From NCBI GenBank assembly GCA_007115705.1, contig QXEO01000334.1, forward strand, positions 1,273,567 to 1,337,566: 64,000 nt of DNA, read 5' to 3'. The notes beneath the pieces are model-generated. The model made no database searches and was not told the DNA's origin. It saw nothing but the letters and a program-made list of their open reading frames with translations. Positions 43,101-53,104 of the stretch are shown here, piece by piece (the first letter of the stretch is position 1; every line of letters begins with the position of its first letter). This stretch comes from Dactylis glomerata. Lineage: Eukaryota > Streptophyta > Magnoliopsida > Poales > Poaceae. The translations under genes and the position numbers were made by a program.

Positions 43101-46078
43101 GTGATGAAGGCGGTCTTCTCCTCGTCCTCCTTTGCCATCTTGATCTGATGATAGCCAGAGAAAGCATCCAAGAAGCAAAGGAGGTCACAGCCGGCGGTGG
43201 AGTCGACGATTTGATCTATCCTTGGGAGCGGATAAGGATCCTTTGGGCAGGCCTTGTTGAGACTTGTGAAGTCCACGCAGAGGCGCCCACTGCCGTTTGC
43301 CTTTGGGACGACCACCGGATTTGCAATCCAGGTGGGGTGGGCTACCTCGCGTATTAGCTTGGCCTTCTTCAGCTTCTCTATTTCCTTGACTATGAAGTCC
43401 TGCTTCTCTTGCGCTTGTTTTCTAGTCTTCTGCTTCACCGGGTGTGCCTGAGGGCACACGGCTAAGTGGTGCTCAATCACCTCCCTGGGAACGCCGGGCA
43501 TATCTGACGGAGTCCAAGCGAACATGTCAGAGTTTGCCCGCAGGAAGGTGACGAGCGCGCTTTTCTATTTGGGGGAAAGCCCTGCGCCGATGGTGACGAA
43601 GTTGTTGCAGCCCCCAGCCTGAAGCGGGACCTTCTTGGTTGCAGAGCGCTCTTGGGTGAACTGGGGCCTCCTCCCTGAGGGTACCGCGGCTTCCCCAATG
43701 CTCATGTCCAGCATCGGAGGGACCAGGTCCTCGCTTGGAGTAGGCGATGCAGAGGTGGCGAACTTCTTCCCTATCGAGCCCTGCAGGTGGGGCTCAAGAG
43801 AGGCCTTCTTCGCAGCATCCCACTCTTGGGATACGAGCTGCTTCTTCCTTGCGAGGTCGCCGGAGTGTTCCAGCAGATCTTCGTCGGCAGGGAACATGGT
43901 GGCGGCCTCACGGTAGACATGCTCCACCGATCGGAGAGCATCCTTCTCATTGCAGCGCACGGTGATCATGCCGTTGGCGCCCGGGATTTTGAGAACGTTG
44001 AAGCCATGATGCGTGGCTGCCATGAACCTCGCCAGGGCCGGATAGCCAAGAATGGCATTGTATGGCCTCTCGATGTAGGCGACGTTGAAGTCAAGGCTCT
44101 CGGTCCTGTAGTTGTCCTGGGTGCCAAAGGTAACGGGCAGGCGTACCTGCCCAATTGGCGTTGTAGACCCTTCGGTTACCCCAAAGAATGGTCGAGTTGG
44201 CATGAGCCGGTGGTATGGCACCTGCATCTTCTCGAAGATCTCAATCGAGATGATGTTGAGGCCCGCCCCTCCGTCGATGAGAGTGCAGTTGACGGCGACA
44301 TTTTTGATGGTTGGCGTGCACAAGAGAAGAATTGTGCCCACGCCCCTGGTGGAGGCCGGATGGTCCTCTTCGTCGAAGCCGATCTTGCACGTTGACCACT
44401 TCATTAGGCGGTTGCCAACGTTGGGCTGTGCCGCCGCGCTCTCTCGCGCCAGCTGCTTGAAGTGTCGGTTAGACAAAGGAGCCTGAGCTCCACCCAGGAG
44501 GCAAGCGGCGAAGTCTCGCGGCTCTTGATAGCCCCCCTGGTTCTCCTCCCGACGATCATTTGCTGGTGGGGGCAGTGGCAGCGGCTCGGGATCGGCTCGA
44601 GACAGACCCTCGTGGCGACGACCTTCCTCGCGGTCGTCGTCGCGGCGATCACCCTGGGATCCACTCTTGCCGTAGCTGCGGCCACCCCCGCGGCGCTTAG
44701 AGACACCATTTTCTTCATGAAACTTTCAGACAAACCAACAATCATCGATATTGTGGGTGTCCTTCTTGTGGAGAATGCAGTAGCAGCGACGTCGACCCTT
44801 GTCGCGTTCGGAGCGGTCCCCGCGGCATTGCTTATGATCTGGCTCCACCGCGAGGACAGCGGCCTCCTTTCGCTTGGGGTCCTTGGACTTTGGCTTTGGG
44901 GGAGGCGCCTCCGGCAGGTTATGCACGAAGACCCTCCCCTCCTTGGCCTTGGCGCAGCGGTCGGCGATCTCGAAGAGCTTGATGACAGAAGTCAGCTCGT
45001 CATTCACGGACAGCTTCTCCCTCATCTTGATGTCGAAGACGCCCGTGGAGAACGTGAAGATGACCTCCTTGTTAGAGATCCTAGGGATCTTGTTCCTCAT
45101 CTGGCTGAAGCGCTGGATATACTGACGAAGCGTCTCGCCCTTGTACTGATGCACCACCTTAAGACCGTTCTTGGTAGCGGGGCGCTCGTACGTGGGCATG
45201 AAGTTGGCAATGAACTGACGACATAAATCCTTCCATGAAGTCACGGATTCGTGAGGAAGATTCATGAGCCAAGTTCGCGGCACGTCCTTGAGGGCCATGG
45301 GGAACCAATTTGCCATGGCACGCTGATCTCCGCACATGGCCTGGACGGCGACGACGTAGAGTTGGAGGAATTCGACGGGGTTGGTGGTCCCATCGTAACG
45401 CGCGCTAATGTCCGACTTGAACTTGTCAGGCCAGACGATGTAGCGTTGCTGACGAGTGAGAGCAGGACACCCGGGGTTGTAGATAGGGTCGCCAGGGGTC
45501 CTGACATTCTTGCCAGCTTCGCCGATGTCGTCAATGGCGCGGTCATGAATTTCGGGGCGGCGCTCGAGGGAGATGCGTGCGTCTTCCAGAGCGCGTTGGA
45601 CAATTTGGCAGCTGGGCTCCCCGCGCGGCGAAGATGCGGCGCGGGAAACCACCTTCTTGACCTTGTTGGCCTTCCCATCTCCGGCGCCCGGGGTGCGACG
45701 CCCCACCGCCGGATCTGGGTTCTCCGTTCCCTGGGCTCCTCCCTAGGCCGGGTCTTCATTGGCGATGGCGACGAGCTCGGCAATTCGAGCGCGCCACCCC
45801 TCACGCCCATCATCGGTGGGTTGATAGCGCAGTAGCTCCTGCGCCATGGCGAGAGCCTGCGCAGGAGACAGCTGACTCCCAGAATGAGCGCGAGAAGTGG
45901 CGGTAGCGGTGAAGGAGAGCAAAAGCTCTGTACGCCCGGACGGGAGGTAGGAGGACTCCAGGTCTTCCTCCTCTTCCTCCTCGGCCAAAGCTTGATGACA
46001 ATGGAAGATGGGCTCAGTTTGTCCCTGAACAGTGTTGCGACGGCGAAGATGCTCGAGCCTTGCATTGGCGTCAGCCAT
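40130..46078 (-). pseudogene. G1 gag-pro-pol polyprotein, single frame with five stops
   Basis: One frame of 1982 codons from ATG 46078 to the stop at 40130 with no frameshift. Domains in order: Glu-rich N-terminus; gag domain (about 45400-45090, with LRQYIQRFSQMRN); a C-x-C-x2-H-x4-H-x4-C knuckle-like segment (about 44770-44735); protease with LIDGGAGL (about 44270); reverse transcriptase with MPFGLKNAGATFQ and YVDD (42982-42971); RNase H with a Pro/Glu-rich insertion; a second RNase H; integrase (CGHHAS, CEACQ, TDNGSQF); and a C-terminal tail. Internal stops lie at about 45743 (TAG), 44726 (TGA), 43565 (TAG), 41027 (TAG) and 40688 (TAG). Most fit C-to-T changes of CAG or CGA codons. A single gag-pol frame is usual for this lineage. 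It is inactive as it stands. Confidence 0.9.
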
Positions 46079-46110
46079 GTCGAAGCAGATCTTGGAGAAA
46101 ACACACCACA

Positions 46111-46130
46111 GCCCCCTACATGGCGCGCCA
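46111..46130 (-). other. Primer binding site of G1
   Basis: Minus strand TGGCGCGCCATGTAGGGGGC, two bases after the 5' LTR end. It shares the TGGCGC start of Tat elements; the tRNA was not identified. Confidence 0.7.
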
Positions 46131-46132
46131 AA

Positions 46133-47039
46133 TGTCGCAACGACACGGGGTACCACGCAACAGACCCAAAGATTCGAATGCAGGGGGCTGAACGTGTGAT
46201 ATCTAGGATCGCAACAAAGCACGGTGACGGAAGCCTCGAGCTGTCGAACGCACTACGCACTGCAGAGAGGGATGCTGAGCTTTACCCATGTTCAGGGCCC
46301 TCGTGGTGAGATAACACCCCTACTTCCTGCCTTCTTGTATTGCAACGCGACACCTCGCGAGGAGTACAAGGTCTTGGTTACAAAGTTCTAGCTGACCAGA
46401 GGTTGAAGAACCTGCGTGCCCAGCTAGCAACTTGGAGAAGATCAGATCCCATCTAAGGGGTGGCCTCCCCTCCTTTTATAGCTCCAAGGTCCTCCTTCCC
46501 CTTATCTTCTTGGGGAAGGGGTTGCCACACACATGGCCAAGGAGGGTGGACAGCTGTAGACTACATTCTTCTGTAGACGTGGTCTTTGTAGGGTAGTGGC
46601 GCCGGTCCACAGGAGTGGGTGGAGGAAGCTGACGTCTTCCTCTGGCGCCCTGCACCGTCCACGCTATTTTTAGGGGGGTGGCCAACAACCACTGTGCCGC
46701 TTTAGGCAGGCACAGTGAAGGCAGGCACAGTGAAAGTTGGTCTCCTCCATGTCGGGGGTAGCGTGGGCGGTACGCGGTCTTCTGTCCTTCATCTTCTTGC
46801 TCCGCATGCCAACGTGCTGAGCTGGCATGGACTTGGTCTCTCTCTCCTCACCAGCGAGGGCTCGTGAGGAGGTCTTCAGGTCCTTAGCAGTTTCCACCGT
46901 CGTTCTCCTCACGAGGCGCCTCCTCGTGAGGGTCTTCTCCGTAGCTTGGGTCGTTGATTCTCCCCTGGGGTGAAGATGGGCCGATGATAGGGCCCAGGAG
47001 CAGGTGGACCGGGATACCCCGGTATCCAGAACACCGACA
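46133..47039 (-). repeat. 5' LTR of G1 (907 bases)
   Basis: On the minus strand it starts TGTCGGTGTTCTGG at 47039 and ends CCGTGTCGTTGCGACA at 46133. TATA box at the complement of 46474-46480. It differs from the 3' LTR by a short deletion at its end and a GGCAGGCACAGTGAA duplication near 46705-46735, so the lengths nearly cancel. Confidence 0.9.
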
Positions 47040-47044
47040 ATTTT
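47040..47044. repeat. Target-site duplication of G1, right copy (ATTTT)
   Basis: It is identical to 36923-36927 and directly abuts the G1 LTR end. Confidence 0.9.
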
Positions 47045-47195
47045 CTTCATGAAACTTTTGGACAATCCAACAATCGTCGGTATTGTGGGTGTCCTTCTTG
47101 TGGAGAATGCAGAATCAGCGATGTCGACCTTTATCGCGTTCGGAGCGGTCCCCACGGTGCTTCTTATGACCAGGCTCCACCACGAGGACAGCAGC
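47045..47195 (-). pseudogene. G2 gag fragment (knuckle segment), right of G1
   Basis: This 151-base piece matches 44716-44865 of G1 gag (HRGDRSERDKGR, CILHKKDTHN, DDCW) with a few changes, including a TGA next to the knuckle. It is the upstream continuation of the G2 gag found left of G1. Element H cuts it at 47196, so the rest of G2's 5' part lies beyond the window. Confidence 0.8.
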
Positions 47196-47726
47196 TGTCG
47201 AGGATATAACCCCGGGTATACCAAAGTACCCCTTTGTTATGACTAATATACATTATATATGTTGTATTATGTGTGCAGGATATTAAAAAATGCTTAAAGC
47301 AGCAAGGCTGGGCCGGATTAACCCTTTCTGGGCCGGAACTTAGCAGCTCAAGCCGGATTACAAGGTGCTGGGCCGGCACATGGCAGCCCAGCCAGGGCTA
47401 GGCCGGGATATCTTTCCCCGGCATGGGCTGAGGTCCTGCTTAACCGGCTGGGCCGGCTTACCTTGCCCCGCTTGGGCCTCCGCGCCCCGGGTGGGCCGCC
47501 TCCTGGCCGGTTCCCCCGCGTGGGCTGACGCCCCGCAGCGCCTTCCTCGGCTGGGCCGGAGTCCCAGCCACTTCTGGGCCGTCCCGTCGCCCCGGCCTCT
47601 CTCATTGCCCGGCTGGGCCGCTGGCCACTGATCCGGCTGGGCTCCCGCCCCGCGAGCCAACCCGGCTGGGCCGGGATTGCGTCGCCCGCCTGGGCCAGGA
47701 TTCCGCCCCCCGGCTGGCCAGGCTTC

Positions 47727-47790
47727 CGCCCCCGGCTGGGCATTCCCCGACGCCCCCGGCTGGGCATTCCCCGACGCCCCCGGCTGGGCC
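47727..47790. repeat. 24-base tandem repeat in the H LTR
   Basis: The unit CGCCCCCGGCTGGGCATTCC plus CCGA occurs at 47727-47750 and 47751-47774, and as a partial third copy from 47775. It is a local amplification of the GCTGGGCCGG-type word that fills this LTR. Confidence 0.9.
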
Positions 47791-48046
47791 TCCTCTCCAG
47801 CGCGCCCCGGCTGGGCCGGATTAGGAGAATCCGGCCTGGCCGGGATTTCCCTCCAAGCCTCATTTACTAATACCAGCTGGGCGGGATTATAGTGTTCCGG
47901 CCGGGCCAGGCTGGGATCCCTGGCCCAGACCGGATTATCCCCTTTGTAGGCTGAGATATACACTCCTGGGCCGGATTATTGCCCTCCAGGGTCGATATTT
48001 ACCTCCTCCAGCATATAATATTTATCCGGGATCACTTCTAGCACCT

Positions 48047-48186
48047 TGTGCCAGTCCTGGGACGCCTCTAGGCTCGGACTGGCACATCCACCATCGCCGT
48101 ATGCTGGTCTTGGGATGCCCCTTGGCTCAGACCAGCATATCCCACCTCACCTAGTCAGTCTTATCCTCAGGAGGAGGATAAGACTG
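48047..48186. other. Three consecutive perfect hairpins in the H LTR
   Basis: Arms are TGTGCCAGTCC 48047-48057 with 48076-48086 (11 bp); TATGCTGGTCT 48100-48110 with 48129-48139 (11 bp); and CAGTCTTATCCTC 48156-48168 with 48174-48186 (13 bp). All are perfect, with loops of 18, 18 and 5 bases. They lie upstream of the TATA box, in what should be U3, and they differ in sequence, so they are not one repeated unit. Confidence 0.9.
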
Positions 48187-48413
48187 ATGACATGGTGATC
48201 CTGAAGACATACGCTAGAAGACGAAGCCAAGGACATCAAAGACATACATCGATGGGACAAGGCCATGACAATGACACCTGCCATAGTACCAAGTACGGTA
48301 CCAGGATGATGCAGGCCACAGTATGACAAGACCCCAGTAGTCATCTCAGTAATAGTGTACCTGCATAGTGTTTTGTGGGGCATCCCTTGTCCCCTGGGCT
48401 CCCTATATAAGGG

Positions 48414-48420
48414 GCACCAG
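48414..48420 (+). promoter_or_regulatory. TATA box in the H LTR
   Basis: TATATAA within CCCTATATAAGGG, about 340 bases before the LTR end, followed by a CT-rich stretch typical of a transcription start. A good core promoter candidate. Confidence 0.65.
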
Positions 48421-48762
48421 GGGGAACGATCACCCCAGCCTCTGGAGGAGGCTCATTCTCTCTCGCTCCATGGGAGCTCTCTAGCACTAGCTCTCCAGCT
48501 CCTGCGCAGTGCAGCCTTAGATAGGCAGATGAACAGCTCAAGGAGCACCATTGTAGCTCTCATGTGAGGCTCATATAGATCAGACATGCAGGAGTAGGGG
48601 TGTTACCTCCTCACGAGGGTCCCGAACCTGGGTAGCTCGGTGTGTTAGCAGTGTTCTCTGTACGCGGTCTCTACCGCGTCTTCCCTCCTCCGGATCCACC
48701 AGTGTACAGTCGGCCCCCATTTAAGCCACCCTGTGGCATATGTTGTTTCCCACGAAGACATT

Positions 48763-48780
48763 TGGCGCCCACCGTGGGGC
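48763..48780 (+). other. Primer binding site of H
   Basis: TGGCGCCCACCGTGGGGC, two bases after the LTR end. This type of site is common in grass Tat-like Gypsy elements, from memory of families such as RIRE2 and Cinful. Confidence 0.75.
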
Positions 48781-49923
48781 AGATCAAGGTGCTGGTAGGA
48801 GTACATCCAGACGGGATCTTCTTCATCTGCTCGGGGGCTCGACATCAGCTACGCCTCCGAGCACTGCAGGTCTTCTTCAGCTTTCTGGGATGACATCAAT
48901 TCACTCGGGCCGACATATGGTTGTCCCGGATCTATGTCAACACTTCCGAGCCGGCATATTCTTCCCCGGGCCGGCATTGGAGGGTCCCGGCCGGTATATA
49001 AGTGTTTTGGCCGGAATACATCTTTTTCTGGCCAGAGTACACCTTTTCCTGGCCGGAATACATCTTTTTCTGGCCAGAGTACACCTTTTCCTGGCCGGAA
49101 CTAGCGCCTGTGGGCCGGAAAGCATTTAATCCGGCCTCTCCTGGCCGGCATAGTCGTTCCTGGGCCAGTCTTGGCCTTTCCCGGCCGGCTCTGGCTTCCT
49201 CGGGCCCTGGCTAGGCCGGTGCATCGGCGCGCCTGGGCTGTTCCAGCCCATCCGCCTCGGCCGACGATTGGGCCCCGGCTGGGACGCGCTCCGCGCGGTG
49301 CCCCAGCGCCCCGTCAACTTCCTTCGGCCCCGTCCTAGGCCGTGCCGGGAGAAGAGGCAGCAGGCCTCGACCAATCTCAGCTGGGCCTCCGCCGGCTTGA
49401 AGCCAGCCGCTGCCGGGCCACCACGGCAGGTCGCAGCTCGCCCAGGCCGACGCTGCGGGAATTGTTGTTCCTTTCGCCGGCGTCTCCAGTCCACAGACCC
49501 CGGCGCGAGACGCATTTCCGACTTCAATCCAGGTATGTGCTAATGAGAGTATTATTTACGTCAAGTCTGAATCAAACGTGAGTAGAACGCAAGGCTAGCA
49601 TCCCTAAGAAAAGAATTTACTATCTCTCCGGGATTGAGTGTATTAACCCGGGGGCTAGTCAGTCTATCTGAAATTTATTATCTTCTTAGTAAGAAAAATT
49701 AACTCGGGGGTTAGGCGTAAGCCTAGCCAGCCATTACTGTACTACTGTGATTGTTTAAAATTAGTCTGTATGCTTGCATGCTAGCTACTCAGTTTTCTCC
49801 TGTATGTCTGTCTATATGCCAAAATGCTACATATGCCTGCTACAAATAGTATAGTCAGTATCAGTTTATATGCCTACAGTCTTATGCAAAGTTTTTATCT
49901 TGGCATGTTATTGTTGGTTGACC
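48781..49923 (+). other. Leader of H
   Basis: No convincing coding frame. The first 700 bases repeat CTGGCCGG-type words, continuing the style of the LTR. Near 49530 the sequence turns AT-rich after AATCCAGGTATGTGC, which resembles a splice donor (CAG/GTATGT at about 49532), so the leader may contain an intron. Confidence 0.45.
49008..49101. repeat. 21/42-base tandem repeat in the H leader
   Basis: The 42-base unit starts TGGCCGGAATACATC at 49008 and 49050, with a partial third copy at 49092. Each unit is itself two diverged 21-base halves, TGGCCGGAATACATC... and TGGCCAGAGTACACC.... Confidence 0.9.
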
Positions 49924-50101
49924 TGTTAGTTTTAACAGGGATAAAGAAAAGACAAAAAAAGGCAAATAAAAGCCCAGTCAAAATAAACGTTAGGAGGAGG
50001 CCCATGAACCAACGATCGTGAGCTCCTCGTACGCAACTAACGCGCCCTGATTGGGGGCACCAAAACCAACTCGATGGTTTGGTCCCCTGTCGCCTGCGCC
50101 A

Positions 50102-50109
50102 TATAAAGG
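50102..50109 (+). promoter_or_regulatory. TATA box in the K LTR
   Basis: TATAAAGG in GCGCCATATAAAGGAGGGG, about 160 bases upstream of the ATG at 50265 and followed by CGATCTCTCTGGCTC. This is the likely core promoter of K. Confidence 0.65.
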
Positions 50110-50264
50110 AGGGGAGCCTGGCAGCGATCGATCTCTCTGGCTCTCGATCTGCTTCAGCTACCCCCTCACATCTAAACACCCTACCGATCTAGGGGAGGCA
50201 CAGCAGCGACGGGAAGATCAACCTAGATCACTCCCTGCACCACGCCTGCACCAAGCAGGCGACG

Positions 50265-50283
50265 ATGGCGGCTCCAGCAATGA
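50265..50283 (+). CDS. Putative first coding exon of K gag, inside the LTR
   Basis: ATG at 50265 opens six codons and one extra base, then a splice-donor-like GTAATG (50284). At the other side TTGTTTTTTCAG (60843-60854) is a strong acceptor just before the conserved gag start (FRPETVEQL). Joining them keeps the gag frame: the single left-over base plus two bases after the acceptor make one codon. The ATG, donor, acceptor and phase are all seen directly; that splicing occurs is inference. The donor lies upstream of the primer binding site, so a spliced mRNA would lack that site while unspliced RNA keeps it. Confidence 0.5.
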
Positions 50284-50383
50284 GTAATGTTCCCCATATC
50301 TCTCTAATCTGATGTTGATCATGTGTTCTAGTGGCTAGCAACCATTGTTTGTGCACAGCACATTAAGTTAAGTTTTCCATCAA

Positions 50384-50395
50384 TGGTATCAGAGC
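50384..50395 (+). other. Primer binding site of K (initiator Met tRNA)
   Basis: TGGTATCAGAGC, the standard plant Copia primer site, one base after the LTR end. It lies inside the proposed intron. Confidence 0.9.
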
Positions 50396-50787
50396 TGAAT
50401 TGCTCAGCACTAGAACCCTACTGTGATCTGTTTGATCTCTCATGATGTTTGGATCATGTTTTCTAGGCAAGATTGATTAATTTTTTTTGTCTCGGATTAG
50501 CCCCTGTTATGCATGATCAAATCCTTTTTTGCTCACTGGTAATGTTAAAAGATCGAAATTGCTAGCCAATTAAGTTTTTGACTGCAATTTGATGTTTCTG
50601 TTAAGTAGTTTTTTGATCTACTATGTACACGTTTGAGCAATTACATGAAGGGGGAGCACGTTTTCATGAATCAACAGAAGTCAAAATCCCCAATTTTTAT
50701 GAACCCTAACCCTAGCCAAAATCCCCAAATTTTCGTTTTTGCACAAATTATGCAAATGAACACAAGAGCACGAGTTTGGGGACTTAC

Positions 50788-51271
50788 ATGATGATGCCGC
50801 CGGATCGTCGCCTATTCCCTTTGGGAGCCGCCGGAGCACCCACAGCTCCGGCGAGGGCGAGGACCCCGCGCTGCCGTTCCCTCCCGACGGAGGAACGCGT
50901 GGGTTGGCGCGTCGTGAGATGCGGAACGGACGCACACGCCGGTGGCCGTCGCGCCGCTCGCCTCTGTCGTCGCCTTATGGCCGCCGGCTTGCCGGTGCCT
51001 TCACGCCCCGAATGAAGACGACGGCGGCAACCACGGTCGACGGCGGAGCGCGCCGGACTTGGTCCTGCGCATGCTCATCCGGCAACCGCGGCTACCGCGT
51101 CGGGATGAAGCCAGGGGGAGGCCGTCGCTGGTGCCGGTCGCCGTCGCTGGCGCTGGTCACCGTCGCTGGCACCGGTCGCCTCCTCTCTCTCGGACAGGGG
51201 CGCCGAAATGAACGGGGAGAGGAGTGAGGAGGAAAGGGGGTTAGGTTAGGGTTTTGCCCTGGTCTCTGTCA
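50788..51271 (-). pseudogene. Captured gene fragment: 5' leader and first exon
   Basis: On the minus strand, a telo-box (AAACCCTAA, complement of 51246-51254) is followed by a pyrimidine-rich leader, a GC-rich stretch with an 18-base repeat (CGTCGCTGGYRCYGGTC words, 51122-51182) and a splice-donor-like GTAAGT (complement of 50782-50787). An AT-rich, intron-like stretch follows to about 50665. A frame ends in GDDPAASS just before the donor. I do not recognise a protein. The layout matches the 5' end of a housekeeping-type plant gene. No further exon is present, so it is a fragment. Confidence 0.45.
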
Positions 51272-51276
51272 GCTGC
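51272..51276. repeat. Target-site duplication of E, left copy (GCTGC)
   Basis: GCTGC directly precedes the E LTR; the same five bases follow the other LTR at 59771-59775. Confidence 0.95.
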
Positions 51277-52908
51277 TGATACGACTCAAACGTATCTATA
51301 ATTTTTGATGCTCCATGCTTGTTTTTACACCATTTGCCTACTGTTTCGTTACAGTTCGTGGCACTTTTATGCATTTTCCGGACTAACCTATTAACAAGTT
51401 GCCACAGTGCCAGTTCCCTGTTTTCTGTTGTTTTTGTGTTTCAGAAGTGATACACAGGAAATATTGTCGGAATTGGACGAAACCACATCCTGAAGTTTTA
51501 TTTCACTAGGAAGCTTCCAGACATCCGAAGAGGTGTCAGAGGGGGGCCACCAGGGCCCCACACGCATGGGCAGCGCGGCCAGGCCCCTGGCCACGCGGAG
51601 CCCGCGTGAGGGCACCAGGCCCCTCCTCTGACGGTGCCCCTTCGCCTATAAAGACCCCCCGACGCGTAAAATCTAAGTACCTGATCAATTTTCCAGAACA
51701 CATCGCGATCCGCTGCCGCCGTCGACCCGAAGATCGGGAGGGTCCAGAAGCTCTTCTCGGCACCCTGCCGGAGAGGGGAATCGCCACCGGAGGTCTTCTT
51801 CATCGCCATGCTTGCCTCCAGAGCGATGAGTGAGTAGTCTACCTTGGACTATGGGTCCATAGCAGTAGCTAGATGGTTGTGTTCTCCACCATGTGCTTCA
51901 TGTTTAGATCTCATCAGCTGCCCTACATGATTGAGATCACCGTTATGTAATTCTACATGTTTGGTTTGTTGGGATCCGATGAATATTGGTGTTTATGATT
52001 AAATTGCTGTACAGAAATTTATCTTATGTTATCTCTATGTTGTTTATGATCTTGCATGCTCTCCGTTGTTACTAGCTATCTTGGCCGAGTAGTTGCTAGT
52101 GACTCCAAGAAGGGGTATTTATTCTCGATAGTGGGTTCATGTCTCTATTTCACCTAGGGGAGTGACAGAAACCTCTAAGGTGGTAGATGTGCTATTGCTA
52201 CTAGGGAGAAAACAACATTCATATGCTCAAGGGCATATGCTTTGTTTACATTACACACTTTGCTTAATGCAATTATCTATTGTTCGCAACTTAATACTTT
52301 TGGGGTGTTCGGATTGATATCCCCGGGGGTGGATTATTAGTCATAGATGCAGTTGGATGGGGGTCTATGTATTTTGTTGTAATGCCCAGGGTAAATCTCA
52401 TAGTGATCTTCTTGACATATCACGTTATCTCTATTCTATCAATTGCCCAACTGTAATTTGTTTACCCAGCATGTGCTATTTTATCTATGGAGAGACACCA
52501 CTAGTGAACTGTGGATCCTGGTCCTATTTCCATCATATTGCTATCACCTGTTTACTTTCTCGCACTATTTACTTTATTCGCATACTTTACTATTTTCCAC
52601 TCGATACGCTCATACCTTTGTTTCAAGCAAACCGGTGAGATTGACAACCTCATCGCAAGTTGGGAGCAAAGTATTTGGTTGTGTGTGTGCAGGTTCCACG
52701 TTGCAGCTAGCAAGCAAAGCTTGGACGAGGCGCCATATATAAATTGTCCGCTGCTGTCAAAAACTAGCAAGCATCACCTTCAGCTGTCATTGTCTGCTTT
52801 TCTCCTGAACGATAAACCTTGGTTTCTAAACTGAGGGAAAACGAGCTACTATACTCATCACACCTTCCTCTTGGGGTTCCCAACGGGCTGGTCATTCACC
52901 ACGCATCA
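51277..52908 (+). repeat. 5' LTR of E (1632 bases)
   Basis: It runs from TGATACGACTC to CACGCATCA. TATA box TATAAAG at 51647-51653. It lacks the PBS-like extension seen in A and D. Short frames such as 52357-52638 recur in all LTRs of this family with stops and are not genes. Confidence 0.95.
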
Positions 52909-52919
52909 AGCTCTTTTTC

Positions 52920-52936
52920 TGGCGCCGTTGCCGGGG
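52920..52936 (+). other. Primer binding site of E (Asp tRNA)
   Basis: TGGCGCCGTTGCCGGGG, an exact complement of the 3' end of plant tRNA-Asp, eleven bases after the LTR end. Confidence 0.9.
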
Positions 52937-53104
52937 AAAAGTGGAAGACTTCTGCGAGGGGAGTTTTTCGCACACACATCCTTTACTTTTTTTTATTGTT
53001 TTGCTTTACTTTATTTATTTTACCTGCTTCGTTTTTTATCAAAAACCCAAAAAAAATAGAATCCTTGTTAGTTGTTTTTATTTGTTTACTTTCATTTTGC
53101 TAAA

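Larger units (their letters stand above)
36928..47039 (-). mobile_element. Element G1: complete Tat-lineage Gypsy (10.1 kb)
   Basis: It has two LTRs of 907-908 bases, a primer site, a single gag-pro-pol frame, an antisense AT-hook/B3 gene, a polypurine tract and a 5-base target duplication (ATTTT). It is inserted into the gag of its own sister G2, in the same orientation, just after the zinc-knuckle segment. The LTRs are very similar; the clearest differences are at the left end (TGTCGATGGATTTCG versus TGTCGCAACGACAC) and an 18-base duplication near 46715. Confidence 0.9.
47196..48760 (+). repeat. 5' LTR of H (1565 bases), GGGCCGG-rich
   Basis: It starts TGTCGAGGATATAACC and ends CACGAAGACA. 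The first half (about 47300-47980) repeats the word GCTGGGCCGG and variants every 15-40 bases, making a strongly GC-rich block. Long frames in it are artefacts of this composition. A TATA box, three perfect hairpins and a 24-base tandem repeat are listed separately. Confidence 0.8.
47196..49923 (+). mobile_element. Element H: 5' part of a Gypsy retrotransposon, cut by K
   Basis: It has a 5' LTR (47196-48760), a primer site and about 1.1 kb of leader before Copia K interrupts it. The terminal inverted repeat is TGTC/GACA. It inserted into the gag of G2; the left half of the duplication is GCAGC (47191-47195). The coding region and 3' LTR are outside the window. The primer site suggests a Tat-like Gypsy. 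Confidence 0.75.
49924..50382 (+). repeat. 5' LTR of K (start uncertain)
   Basis: The end is set by CCATCA plus one base before the primer site. A TATA box (TATAAAGG, 50102-50109) is followed by a CT-rich stretch and an ATG at 50265. The start is a guess from a TG with nearby inverted repeat. If right, the LTR is 459 bases. Confidence 0.5.

Noticed and set aside
45884..46309. Plus-strand frames opposite to gag-pol of G1 and G2 (for example 44462-45226)
   Set aside because: They are shadows of the minus-strand coding frame. Only the frame at 38213 lies outside pol and has domain-like content.
47196..47220. TGTCGAGG as a continuation of the G1 or G2 LTR (also TGTCG)
   Set aside because: Similarity ends after five bases. 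The sequence has its own inverted ends, TATA box and primer site, so it is a separate element (H).
47348..47963. Long overlapping frames in the GC-rich LTR of H (up to 201 codons)
   Set aside because: They are open in several frames at once because the GCTGGGCCGG repeats contain few stops. They have repeat-like composition and no domain.
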